Below, piece after piece: positions 1 to 6,592 of a stretch of 8,680 nucleotides of DNA. Where the stretch lies: the NCBI GenBank assembly GCA_026415015.1, contig JAOAHW010000160.1, positions 1 through 8,680 on the forward strand. Direction: 5' to 3'. This DNA comes from Syntrophorhabdaceae bacterium (GTDB lineage: Bacteria; Desulfobacterota; Syntrophorhabdia; Syntrophorhabdales; Syntrophorhabdaceae). The notes beneath the pieces are model-generated. The model searched no databases. It saw only the letters and a list, made by a program, of their open reading frames with translations, and was not told where the DNA came from. Position 1 is the stretch's first letter. Each line of letters starts with the position of its first letter. Made by a program: the position numbers and the translations under genes.

Positions 1-1114
1 CTACTGTATAGTGTCCCCAGAAATTCCTGTGGGTCGGGTTCAGCCAGACTGAGTGAGGAAAATGCTGTCTTATCCTCATAAGCCACTCTAACCCGGGTTT
101 GTCATTTGTATAGAAATAGTCAATACATCCGTTCACATCAAAGAGTTCAGAATAGGCCATCCTTGCATCCCCTACAATGATAACCTTGTATCCCTTATGA
201 AAATTGGAAAATAGCTTTTCTGTGGGGACCCTTTTATAGTTTGCCATATCCTCATATACATCCTGATAAATACAGTTATGGAAGAAATAATACTTAAACT
301 CCTTAAAGTGCTCCATCTGGGATGCAGCAGAGAAGAGCCTCTCACATAATTCTGTATATGGCAGCATGGAACCCCCTGTATCCATAAGGAGGATAATCCT
401 CACTGTATTCTCCCTGGACCTGTTGAATACAAGCTCTATCTCGCCACCCTCTTTTGCTGTCTTATCAATGGTCTCATCTATATCGAGCTCCTCTTGGGCG
501 CCTTCACGCTTTAACTCCCTTAGCCTCTTAAGCGCCATCTTAGTCTGGCGGACATCGAGGATTATGTCATTTCTATAGTTCCTGAACCTCCTCTCCCCTG
601 CCACTTTTGCAGCAGATTGCATCCACGATTCACCACCGACCCTTATACCACCAGGGTGATAACCGTATGCGCCGAAAGGTGATGTCCCCCCTGTGCCTAT
701 CCATTTACTGCCTCCATCATGGCGCTCCTTCTGCTCCTTGAGTCTCTCCCTGAACTGCCTCATCAGTTCTTCCATGTCATGCTGTTTTCTGAATTCTTCC
801 AGTTTTTTCTGGAACTCTGCAAGCTCTTCAGGCGTGAGTTTTGGTAGCCTGTGGAGGGGATTTTCAAGCCATTCCATGACCTTATCAAGCTCAAGGGAGC
901 TTGTTTCTATACCTCCAAAATACTCCTGGAATGCTAAGTCATACATATCATAATAGGCCTCGCTCTTTACAAGAAAGGCCCTACCTATATAGTAGAGGTG
1001 ATTGAGACTTGACTGAAAATAGCCTTTATAAAGGGCCTCTATGAATCCAAGCCACTCAGTTATGGTGACAGGGACACCCTTTTTTTTCAAGACAAAGAAA
1101 AAATCTGTGAACAT
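1..1114 (-). CDS. CoxE-like VWA domain protein (partial, C-terminus off window)
   Basis: I translated this frame by hand; it stays open from the ATG at 1114 to the window edge (371 codons). Residues 1-130 are a charged helical region. About 134-161 is the Gly-rich WIGTGGTSPFGAYG...HPGGIRVGG block typical of VWA proteins encoded beside MoxR ATPases. Residues 238-371 are a von Willebrand A domain with the MIDAS motif DTGGS at 245-249, the DxGxS form common in CoxE relatives. Known for the family: such proteins pair with a MoxR AAA+ ATPase and help assemble or activate metalloenzymes. The start is supported by GGAG 5 nt upstream; an upstream ATG in another frame stops within a few codons. It lies 35 bp behind the MoxR stop and is surely co-transcribed with it. 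Only a short C-terminal piece seems to be missing. The client is unknown because no partner enzyme is in view. Confidence 0.88.
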   Translation of the reverse strand, partial: MFTDFFFVLKKKGVPVTITEWLGFIEALYKGYFQSSLNHLYYIGRAFLVKSEAYYDMYDLAFQEYFGGIETSSLELDKVMEWLENPLHRLPKLTPEELAEFQKKLEEFRKQHDMEELMRQFRERLKEQKERHDGGSKWIGTGGTSPFGAYGYHPGGIRVGGESWMQSAAKVAGERRFRNYRNDIILDVRQTKMALKRLRELKREGAQEELDIDETIDKTAKEGGEIELVFNRSRENTVRIILLMDTGGSMLPYTELCERLFSAASQMEHFKEFKYYFFHNCIYQDVYEDMANYKRVPTEKLFSNFHKGYKVIIVGDARMAYSELFDVNGCIDYFYTNDKPGLEWLMRIRQHFPHSVWLNPTHRNFWGHYTV

Positions 1115-1149
1115 ACTAACTCCGATAGGGCATATGCCCTTATTAAAAT

Positions 1150-2004
1150 TTAAAACCTCTTTTTAAAACCAAAACCACCCTGGGCATTAGATAACCTCAC
1201 AAACCTGCCTGTATCCTGCTCATTCTTGAGGAGCGTACCGAGAAAAGGTATCTCTGAGGATATCTTATCAGGGCTTATACCGCCTAACATCAATGCCTTT
1301 ATCCAGTCAAGGAGTTCGCTGGTTGAAGGTTTTTTCCTCAAACCATCTACCTCTCTTATCCAGTAGAACCTCTTGAGGGCCTCTCTAAGGAGCTTATTCT
1401 CAATATCAGGGTAATGCACCCTCACGATCCTCTCCATCATCTCCTCGTCAGGGAATTCTATATAATAGAATATACATCTCCTTAAAAATGCATCAGGAAG
1501 CTCCTTCTCAGAATTGCTTGTTATGACAACAATGGGTCTGTGTTTTGCAACCACCTCTTCGTCGAGTTCAGGTATATGAAATGACATCTCATCAAGCTCA
1601 TTTAATAGATCATTGGGGAACTCCACATCTGCTTTATCTATCTCATCTATGAGGAGGACTACCTGTTCATCACTCTTGAAGGCCTGACCTAATTTACCGA
1701 GTTTTATATACTGTCTTATATCCGATATGTCCTTATCCTTGAACCTTGCATCGTTTAGCCTTTGAACAGTGTCGTATACATATAGACCATCCTTGGCCTT
1801 TGTCGTGGATTTAATATTCCAGATGATGAGCTTTTTATTCAGTGCCTCAGCAATACTGTGGGCAAGGAGTGTCTTTCCTGTGCCTGGTTCGCCTTTTATA
1901 ACAAGGGGTTTACCCAGGGCTATGGCAACATTTACTATCTCCATTAAGGGTTTAGATGCTATATAGTAATCGCTTCCTTTGTAGCCTTTATTTGTATCTG
2001 TCAT
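1150..2004 (-). CDS. MoxR-family AAA+ ATPase
   Basis: A 284-residue cytoplasmic ATPase. Visible motifs: Walker A GEPGTGKT at 38-45, Walker B LLIDEIDKAD at 117-126, sensor 1 TSN at 162-164, arginine-finger candidates R175/R176 in AFLRRC, and a sensor-2/lid region at about 222-240 (KKPSTSELLDW). The order and length match the short MoxR proteins that sit directly upstream of CoxE-type VWA genes. Family role: ATP-driven remodelling of a client protein, often metal cofactor insertion, with the VWA partner as adaptor. The start at 2004 has CCTCC (GGAGG on the coding strand) at 2011-2015, 6 nt away. It is the first gene of its operon, with a consensus promoter about 35 nt upstream of the start. Assignment to MoxR is firm; the physiological substrate cannot be read from the sequence. 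Confidence 0.93.
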   Translation of the reverse strand: MTDTNKGYKGSDYYIASKPLMEIVNVAIALGKPLVIKGEPGTGKTLLAHSIAEALNKKLIIWNIKSTTKAKDGLYVYDTVQRLNDARFKDKDISDIRQYIKLGKLGQAFKSDEQVVLLIDEIDKADVEFPNDLLNELDEMSFHIPELDEEVVAKHRPIVVITSNSEKELPDAFLRRCIFYYIEFPDEEMMERIVRVHYPDIENKLLREALKRFYWIREVDGLRKKPSTSELLDWIKALMLGGISPDKISSEIPFLGTLLKNEQDTGRFVRLSNAQGGFGFKKRF

Positions 2005-2045
2005 TTCTTTCCTCCGTGCGATTTTAAGTGAAAAATATCACGTAT

Positions 2046-2074
2046 ATTATAAGTTTTCGCTTGGATAATGTCAA
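2046..2074 (-). promoter_or_regulatory. consensus sigma-70 promoter of the moxR-VWA operon
   Basis: On the minus strand TTGACA (2069-2074) and TATAAT (2046-2051) are both perfect consensus hexamers separated by exactly 17 bp. The predicted start near 2039 leaves a leader of about 35 nt before the MoxR ATG. The rest of the 2005-2195 interval is AT-rich and shows no ORF. A second TTGACA lies further upstream (about 2153-2158), but I find no matching -10 for it. Confidence 0.85.
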
Positions 2075-2195
2075 TAAAGAAGAAAAATTAGCCAGAAATA
2101 CAGACAAATAGTCACGAAATAAATCAAGGTGGCAATTAACCTGTAGTTTTCTTGTCAAAGGATTTTGATTATTGAGGGTCTTGATTTTTCATGAT

Positions 2196-2223
2196 AAAAA
2201 AGGGAGGCATAATAGCCTCCCTT
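2196..2223 (-). terminator. intrinsic terminator of the porin gene
   Basis: A perfect 9-bp stem (2200-2208 with 2215-2223, AAGGGAGGC/GCCTCCCTT) with a 6-nt loop is followed on the minus strand by a run of six T (2196-2201, partly shared with the stem base). It starts 20 bp past the porin stop codon. It also insulates the moxR operon downstream from porin transcription. Confidence 0.9.
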
Positions 2224-2242
2224 AAATATTCTTTTGTGTCTC

Positions 2243-3574
2243 TTAGAAGTAATAGTAAGCGCCGAGCCTTACAGCATTTAATGTTCCTGATGGCTTGCCA
2301 GTTGCAGTCCACTGTGCATATGAGCCCATGATCCTTGTATACTCTGCACCGAACCTCACTGCTGGGCTCACATCATACATTACATTGAAAACCCAGTTCT
2401 GGAGGTATCTAACTGAACCAGCATTTGTATTAATGTATCTCTGGCTTAAGCTATTTTTCTGCCATCCAAAGAGGAGGTTAGAGAACATCTTATCTGTGTA
2501 GTAGAAGGTCATCTGTGCCCAGCCACCTGATGTCATAGGATACCTGGCCTCAACTGTTGGGTCGCCAGGAGCATAGCCTGAAGCTGCATTATTAACTGTT
2601 GCATCTCCTGGTCTGTCATATGGGTTCTGTGGTGCTGCAGGAAGGTATGGACCTAAACCCTGACCCATAAATACATTACCTGTTAATGCAAGGGCGCCTG
2701 CCTTGTTATTTGACCTCTCAGCAATTATAGGTATGTAGCCATAGAAGGAGCTACCCCACCTGCGAAGAGGTGTTGACCTGTAGTGGTTTGCTGGAAACTG
2801 GTATGTAACCCTTTCCTTGCCTACCATACCACCGAGACCCATTGTAAGTCCCCATGGGCCTATCTTACCAAGTGCTGCTGACCTATACTGGAATTCAATG
2901 GATGTATCAGGGTAGAGTGCCCTGTTTTTGTCACTCACCTGGCTCCAGTTGGCATTAATTCCACCTGAACCTGCTGCTGTTCCATTTGTACCAAAGGTAT
3001 TCTCAGGTGATGCAAGGCCAAATACCATGGATAACTCTTTTGTAAATTTCTGTGTTAATCTTATCTGGGGAACCCTTGTGGCACCCTTCATGAAGTGGTT
3101 CTCAGAGAATGCCAATATATTGAATGTAGGGAGAAGTCCCCATGCCTGCCATGTATGACCGACGAGGAGAGCTGTATTACCCCAGTCCATATTCATAAAG
3201 GCATGCCTTAGTGTGAAGTAACCATATGAAGCACCACCCTGACCCTGGCCTGTGCCACCTCTGAAGTCACCTTCTAGGAATGCGTTTGTCTTTGCGCCCC
3301 ATGCATCAGGACCTTTGATGGCAAAGTTAAGCCTTGTCTCGCCGCCAGCCCATGTGACTGCATCATATGCGTTTCCAGCATTATTCGCCCATGTGCTCCT
3401 ACCATCCCTCTGTGGCGCCCTATAATCATAAGATACGTTCTGGTCTGTATAGGCCACATCGAATTTTATGTAACCGCCGATGGTTACATCATACCTGCTC
3501 GTTACACTACCTGCATACGAAATAGCAGGGACTGCAAGAAAAAGAGCAAGCAAAATTACCAAATACTTCTTCAT
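2243..3574 (-). CDS. outer-membrane beta-barrel porin
   Basis: A 443-residue exported protein. Residues 1-21 form a classical signal peptide (MKKY start, hydrophobic core, SYA cleavage site before GS). The mature protein shows alternating hydrophobic/polar strands rich in Gly, Tyr, Trp and Asn, with no cytoplasmic-type domain. It ends in VRLGAYYYF; an aromatic C-terminal Phe is the outer-membrane assembly signal read by the BAM machinery. Residues about 30-40 (IGGYIKFD) and the strand-loop pattern resemble the 400-450 residue porin-like proteins of anaerobic Gram-negative bacteria. Substrate selectivity cannot be inferred. The start is certain: GGAGG at 3580-3584 lies 5 nt from the ATG. The gene stands alone, with its own promoter at 3657-3685 and terminator at 2196-2223, as expected for an abundant envelope protein under its own control. 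Confidence 0.88.
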   Translation of the reverse strand: MKKYLVILLALFLAVPAISYAGSVTSRYDVTIGGYIKFDVAYTDQNVSYDYRAPQRDGRSTWANNAGNAYDAVTWAGGETRLNFAIKGPDAWGAKTNAFLEGDFRGGTGQGQGGASYGYFTLRHAFMNMDWGNTALLVGHTWQAWGLLPTFNILAFSENHFMKGATRVPQIRLTQKFTKELSMVFGLASPENTFGTNGTAAGSGGINANWSQVSDKNRALYPDTSIEFQYRSAALGKIGPWGLTMGLGGMVGKERVTYQFPANHYRSTPLRRWGSSFYGYIPIIAERSNNKAGALALTGNVFMGQGLGPYLPAAPQNPYDRPGDATVNNAASGYAPGDPTVEARYPMTSGGWAQMTFYYTDKMFSNLLFGWQKNSLSQRYINTNAGSVRYLQNWVFNVMYDVSPAVRFGAEYTRIMGSYAQWTATGKPSGTLNAVRLGAYYYF

Positions 3575-3618
3575 TACTACCTCCTTTTTTAGTTTTTTAA
3601 AAGATTGCTAAAGTAGCC

Positions 3619-3629
3619 TCACCCCCTTT
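3619..3629 (-). promoter_or_regulatory. extra Shine-Dalgarno-like site in the porin leader
   Basis: On the minus strand the leader reads AAAGGGGGTGA, one mismatch from AAAGGAGGTGA, the full anti-SD complement, but no sensible start codon follows at the usual distance. The true porin SD (GGAGG, 3580-3584) is 35 nt further on. An ATG at 3632 opens a 12-codon frame (3597-3632) running across this site, but it lacks an SD of its own. Confidence 0.35.
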
Positions 3630-3630
3630 C

Positions 3631-3646
3631 ATTAAAAAATTTTAAT
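3631..3646. repeat. 16-bp AT-rich repeat, copy 1 (porin leader)
   Basis: ATTAAAAAATTTTAAT, a near-palindrome, is identical to the copy at 3693-3708. This copy lies just downstream of the predicted porin transcription start, in the early transcribed region. Confidence 0.7.
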
Positions 3647-3656
3647 CATATGTCTT

Positions 3657-3685
3657 CTTATATCAACACAATCTTGATGTGTCAA
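3657..3685 (-). promoter_or_regulatory. porin promoter (sigma-70)
   Basis: On the minus strand TTGACA (3680-3685) and TATAAG (3657-3662) are spaced by 17 bp. The predicted start near 3650 gives a leader of about 75 nt. The spacer holds overlapping short dyads (ATCAA-N7-TTGAT and ACACA-N7-TGTGT), a possible operator. Identical 16-bp AT-rich repeats lie on both sides of the promoter. Confidence 0.8.
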
Positions 3686-3692
3686 GAAAAAA

Positions 3693-3708
3693 ATTAAAAA
3701 ATTTTAAT
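3693..3708. repeat. 16-bp AT-rich repeat, copy 2 (upstream of porin -35)
   Basis: An exact second copy of ATTAAAAAATTTTAAT, 62 bp from copy 1 and 7 bp upstream of the -35 hexamer. It could be an UP element, a regulator site, or both. Confidence 0.7.
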
Positions 3709-3726
3709 AAAGGGCTTTTTTCTGTA

Positions 3727-3755
3727 TTGACTTTGGTATAGTTTTCCTTTAATAT
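3727..3755 (+). promoter_or_regulatory. promoter of tRNA-fMet
   Basis: TTGACT (3727-3732), a 17-bp spacer and TAATAT (3750-3755). The predicted start at about 3761-3762 leaves only a 6-7 nt leader before the tRNA 5' end at 3768. Confidence 0.6.
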
Positions 3756-3767
3756 TAATCAATCTAT

Positions 3768-3844
<77 letters not shown>

Positions 3845-3971
3845 ATATTTAATCTAATACTTGATATTAATCTGAAATACCTTTTTTCTGTCAAAAGACC
3901 TCTAATTACATATATGTTTGCAAACGATATAGATTTATTCGTTCTATAGGAAAGTGTTCACAGAAATTTTT

Positions 3972-4047
3972 TGGTGGAGCTGAAGGGGATTGAACCCTCG
4001 ACCCCTTGACTGCCAGTCAAGTACTCTCCCATCTGAGCTACAGCCCC
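3972..4047 (-). tRNA. tRNA-Ala (GGC anticodon)
   Basis: A 76-nt cloverleaf with encoded CCA. The anticodon stem is CTTGA/TCAAG with loop CTGGCAG, giving anticodon GGC. The acceptor stem GGGGCTG/CAGCTCC contains the G3-U70 wobble pair, the identity element of alanine tRNAs. It converges with tRNA-fMet, leaving 127 bp between the two 3' ends. No strong terminator hairpin is visible for either gene. Confidence 0.96.
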
Positions 4048-4060
4048 ACTTATGACCTTT

Positions 4061-4089
4061 TTTATAGCAGTATACAATTTTTTTGTCAA
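4061..4089 (-). promoter_or_regulatory. promoter of tRNA-Ala
   Basis: On the minus strand TTGACA (4084-4089), a 17-bp spacer and TATAAA (4061-4066). The predicted start near 4054 gives a 7-nt leader, typical of tRNA transcription units. Confidence 0.8.
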
Positions 4090-4136
4090 ATATTAATTGG
4101 ATGTTTAAATAAAAAATATAGAACTGTGGAGCTTGC

Positions 4137-4162
4137 ATTATGAGATTATATTATGAGATTAT
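4137..4162 (+). repeat. tandem 13-bp duplication
   Basis: Two perfect head-to-tail copies of ATTATGAGATTAT, upstream of the DUF2934 promoter and between it and the divergent tRNA-Ala promoter. Confidence 0.7.
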
Positions 4163-4176
4163 ATAAAAAAACAGAT

Positions 4177-4204
4177 TTGATATTACACTAAAAAATGTTA
4201 AAAT
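4177..4204 (+). promoter_or_regulatory. probable promoter of the DUF2934 gene
   Basis: TTGATA (4177-4182), a 16-bp spacer and TAAAAT (4199-4204). The predicted start near 4211 leaves only about 10 nt before the first ATG (4221) and about 22 nt before the second (4233). Confidence 0.5.
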
Positions 4205-4220
4205 AAAGCAAAAAAAATAG

Positions 4221-4529
4221 ATGGGGTATTTTATGGATATATATGATGAGATAGCAAGATTGGCCTATGAATTGTTTGAGAGAGAAGGTAGGGTACATGG
4301 AAGACACCTTGAACACTGGTTTGAAGCAGAAAGGATAGTAATATCAAGATATCAGACACAAGAGGCAATGACAGAGAAAATACAAGATAAGGAACAAAAG
4401 GAACCAAAAAATAAAAAACAAGTTGCAAAAAAGGCCAAAGAAGGTTTAGTAAAACCAACAAGAGCAGTAAAAACCTCTGCAAAGAAGACAGAGACCAGTA
4501 AGACAAGAAAAAAAAAGAATACTGAATAA
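4221..4529 (+). CDS. DUF2934 protein with lysine-rich tail
   Basis: A 102-residue protein. Residues about 7-41 (IARLAYELFEREGR, then HGRHLEHWFEAER) match the DUF2934 pattern: a short helical module with conserved Ala-Tyr, Gly-x-x-His-Gly and Trp-x-x-Ala-Glu. From about residue 50 the chain is a low-complexity basic tail dominated by Lys, Thr, Ala and Glu, without hydrophobic segments, hence cytoplasmic and probably disordered. The function of DUF2934 is not established; the tail suggests binding to nucleic acid or other polyanions, which is inference. The start is uncertain. The ATG at 4221 has no SD, while the in-frame ATG at 4233 (giving MDIYDEIARL) has GGGG about 6 nt upstream and is a better fit. 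It is transcribed alone, convergent with the hydrolase gene downstream. Confidence 0.8.
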   Translation: MGYFMDIYDEIARLAYELFEREGRVHGRHLEHWFEAERIVISRYQTQEAMTEKIQDKEQKEPKNKKQVAKKAKEGLVKPTRAVKTSAKKTETSKTRKKKNTE

Positions 4530-4559
4530 CCTTATCTGTGGCCATGTTAAACTAATGTA

Positions 4560-4580
4560 AAGGCTGCATATATGAGCCTT
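4560..4580. terminator. possible shared terminator hairpin between convergent genes
   Basis: AAGGCT (4560-4565) pairs with AGCCTT (4575-4580), and the loop can pair further as CAT/ATG with one bulged G. It sits between the convergent stops at 4529 and 4608. The T-tract is poor on both strands, so this is a weak call. Confidence 0.35.
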
Positions 4581-4607
4581 AGGAGAAAGCCTGAAATTTA
4601 TTGAAAT

Positions 4608-5306
4608 TTATATGTATCCAAGCTCTATCTGTCTATCTATACAGTATTGTAGGTATTGACGGACGAGTTCCTTTGATTTATATGCCCCTGAATGACCATC
4701 ACAGAGGATATCTGGATTTAGATAGAACAGTATATCCATTGACCTGACCCATGCCTTGGGGTCACAGTCAAATTCCCTAAGCAAGGGTGCACCTATATCC
4801 TGGGCAAAGAGCACCCTTATTCCCTCTATATCAAGATACACAGATATTGACCCTCTTGTGTGCCCAGGTGTATGGACACACACCACATCCTGATTACCAA
4901 ACACCAACCTTGTTGCTTCGCCCTGGAGTTTTGTATCGATATATAAGGGCTTAAAATCTACATCAAAACAGAAGGCTGCTGTGAGCCTTTGATCTGCCCT
5001 TTCTACCACTTCAGCATCCAGTTCGTGCATAATAAGGTTTGTTTTGTATCTCTCTTTGAAAAGATGGGCAGCGCCTGCATGATCTGCATGACAGTGGGTA
5101 AGTATTATTGCCGATAAATCCATCGGGCTAAATCCAAGGCGCTCTATGTTATGAACAGTCTTTTTAAAACCAAAACCTGACCCTGAATCAATCAAGACAG
5201 GCCCATCATCTATGTCGAGTAAATATATAGTTCCATCCCTATAATCAGTAAGATTTGGTCCACCAACCTGAAATACATGGTCTGTTATCTTAATTGGTTC
5301 AATCAT
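4608..5306 (-). CDS. metallo-beta-lactamase-fold hydrolase (glyoxalase II-like)
   Basis: A 232-residue cytoplasmic protein without a signal peptide. The metal-binding signature is complete: H71-x-H73-x-D75-H76 (THCHADHAG), H149 in the HTPGHTRGS block, D170 in the AQD motif, and H205 near the C-terminus (CDGHSGAY). These are the ligands of a dinuclear zinc or iron site in the MBL superfamily. The HTPGHT motif and size point to the glyoxalase II/thioesterase-like branch, acting on a thioester, lactone or phosphoester; the actual substrate is not readable. It is the last gene of the three-gene minus-strand run, starting 31 bp after the methyltransferase stop. No strong SD precedes the ATG, so translation may depend partly on coupling. 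The family is sound but the specific enzyme is unknown. Confidence 0.87.
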   Translation of the reverse strand: MIEPIKITDHVFQVGGPNLTDYRDGTIYLLDIDDGPVLIDSGSGFGFKKTVHNIERLGFSPMDLSAIILTHCHADHAGAAHLFKERYKTNLIMHELDAEVVERADQRLTAAFCFDVDFKPLYIDTKLQGEATRLVFGNQDVVCVHTPGHTRGSISVYLDIEGIRVLFAQDIGAPLLREFDCDPKAWVRSMDILFYLNPDILCDGHSGAYKSKELVRQYLQYCIDRQIELGYI

Positions 5307-5337
5307 GTTTAAGGATAACCCAATAATGGATATCTTG

Positions 5338-6519
5338 TCAAAGGCTCAGTATCAGGCATTTGAGATAGCTTCCTTCAGTAAAAGGGACAAGCTGTAGATG
5401 GTCTATCCCATGTATATAGGTCTCCAGGATTTTAAATGGCCTGTGTGCCTTACCTGCTGCCTCTGACAGGAGATACCTGAAGTCCTCCAGGCCAAGATGG
5501 GCTGAGCATGAGCATGTCAGGAGGACACCACCCTCATTTATGAGCCCCATGGCAAGCTCGTTGATGCCCTTGTAGCCAACTTTACCTTCTTTCATCTTTT
5601 TCCTGTCTTTAATAAAAGCCGGTGGGTCGAGGATTATGGCTTCAAATCTTTCCTCGCAATTTTTCAGATATTCTTTTGCATCTATCCTTATAAATTTACA
5701 TTTGTCTAAATTGAAACCATTTAGCCTTATATTTTCCCTTGCCAGGTCAAGGGCGTCTACTGATGTATCTACGTTTATGACCCTATTTGCACCGCCGGCC
5801 ATGGAATAGACAGAAAAACCCCCTGTATAGGAAAAACAATTCAGTACTGATGCATCCTTTGCATACTTCATAAATGCCTTTCTCTTGTCTCTCTGGTCAA
5901 GAAAAAAACCTGTTTTTTGGCCATGTCTTATATCTACTAAAAACCTGAAACCATTCTCCTTTATCTCTACAAAATCAGGAATATCACCCAATATAAGCCT
6001 GTTGTTCCTTATTAGCCCCTCAGTCTCCCTTACAGGCATATCAGACCTCTCGTATATACCTGCAGGCCTTATTATCTCTTCAAGAGATGCAGTGATCTTA
6101 TCCCTCCACGCATCAATGCCCCTGGTATGAAACTGCACCACCAGATACCTTTCATATTTGTCCACTATGAGCCCTGGCAGAAGGTCATTTTCACCATTTA
6201 TAAGACGGAATGCGTCTGTTTCAGTGCTCTCTACATATTCCTGTCTTATTTTATAGGCTGTTTTAATCCTCCTTTTAAAAAACTCATCATCTATCTTTTC
6301 TTGTTCATCATAACTCCAGATACGGACAGTTATCTGTGAATAGGAATTAAAATATCCCTGGGCAAGAAATGTATTGTACTCATCATAGAGTTTTACAGGT
6401 TGGCCTGGCCTCAAACCATCCGGTATTTTTTTTATAGCCCTGGAAAATACCCATGGATGAAAGCCCTTTATAGGCCCTATTTTATCTTGGTTTACCGTCA
6501 AAGAGATTGTCTGTTCCAT
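5338..6519 (-). CDS. rlmI: RlmI-type 23S rRNA cytosine-5 methyltransferase
   Basis: A 393-residue SAM-dependent methyltransferase, nearly the length of E. coli RlmI (396), which makes m5C1962 in 23S rRNA. Residues 1-70 form a PUA RNA-binding domain (GFHPWVFS at 19-26). A middle domain follows, with NDLLPGLIVDKY at 111-122. The Rossmann methyltransferase starts around 200 (GQKTGFFLDQR), with SAM motif I NCFSYTGGFS at 227-236, acidic D251, motif IV LDPPAF at 297-302, and the TCSCSAH motif at 335-341 that supplies the catalytic cysteine in this family. It lies 73 bp behind the GTPase stop, in the same orientation, and 31 bp ahead of the hydrolase. No in-frame alternative start exists upstream (TAA two codons before), and no good SD precedes the ATG. 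RlmI-like is secure; the exact modified base is inferred from the family. Confidence 0.87.
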   Translation of the reverse strand: MEQTISLTVNQDKIGPIKGFHPWVFSRAIKKIPDGLRPGQPVKLYDEYNTFLAQGYFNSYSQITVRIWSYDEQEKIDDEFFKRRIKTAYKIRQEYVESTETDAFRLINGENDLLPGLIVDKYERYLVVQFHTRGIDAWRDKITASLEEIIRPAGIYERSDMPVRETEGLIRNNRLILGDIPDFVEIKENGFRFLVDIRHGQKTGFFLDQRDKRKAFMKYAKDASVLNCFSYTGGFSVYSMAGGANRVINVDTSVDALDLARENIRLNGFNLDKCKFIRIDAKEYLKNCEERFEAIILDPPAFIKDRKKMKEGKVGYKGINELAMGLINEGGVLLTCSCSAHLGLEDFRYLLSEAAGKAHRPFKILETYIHGIDHLQLVPFTEGSYLKCLILSL

Positions 6520-6592
6520 AAGCCATTAATGATTGAGCTTTTATCTATCCTTTAATGATAATGTTGATGAATATCCATATTACTAAAATGGA

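Noticed and set aside
366..953. Two plus-strand frames with Ser/Leu-rich products.
   Set aside because: They are antisense shadows of the VWA gene, whose minus-strand frame is continuous with clear motifs.
1078..1086. Run of eight A on the coding strand (TTG AAA AAA AAG) near the start of the VWA gene, resembling a slippery or phase-variable tract.
   Set aside because: The downstream frame is intact as written, only about 10 codons are affected, and no stimulatory structure or overlapping frame supports programmed frameshifting.
3274..3459. Minus-strand frame inside the porin gene.
   Set aside because: It is in a different frame from the well supported porin CDS and the product has no recognisable features.
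3908..3950. Dyad TATAGA-N9-TCTATA between the convergent tRNAs, considered as a tRNA terminator.
   Set aside because: The stem is weak, has no GC content to speak of and no adjacent T-tract on either strand.
3944..4138. Minus-strand frame of 64 codons.
   Set aside because: It runs straight through the tRNA-Ala gene and its promoter and is not a protein gene.
4231..4545. Minus-strand frame of 104 codons opposite the DUF2934 gene.
   Set aside because: It is the antisense of a Lys/Glu-rich gene, giving a Leu/Phe-rich artefact, and has no promoter or SD.
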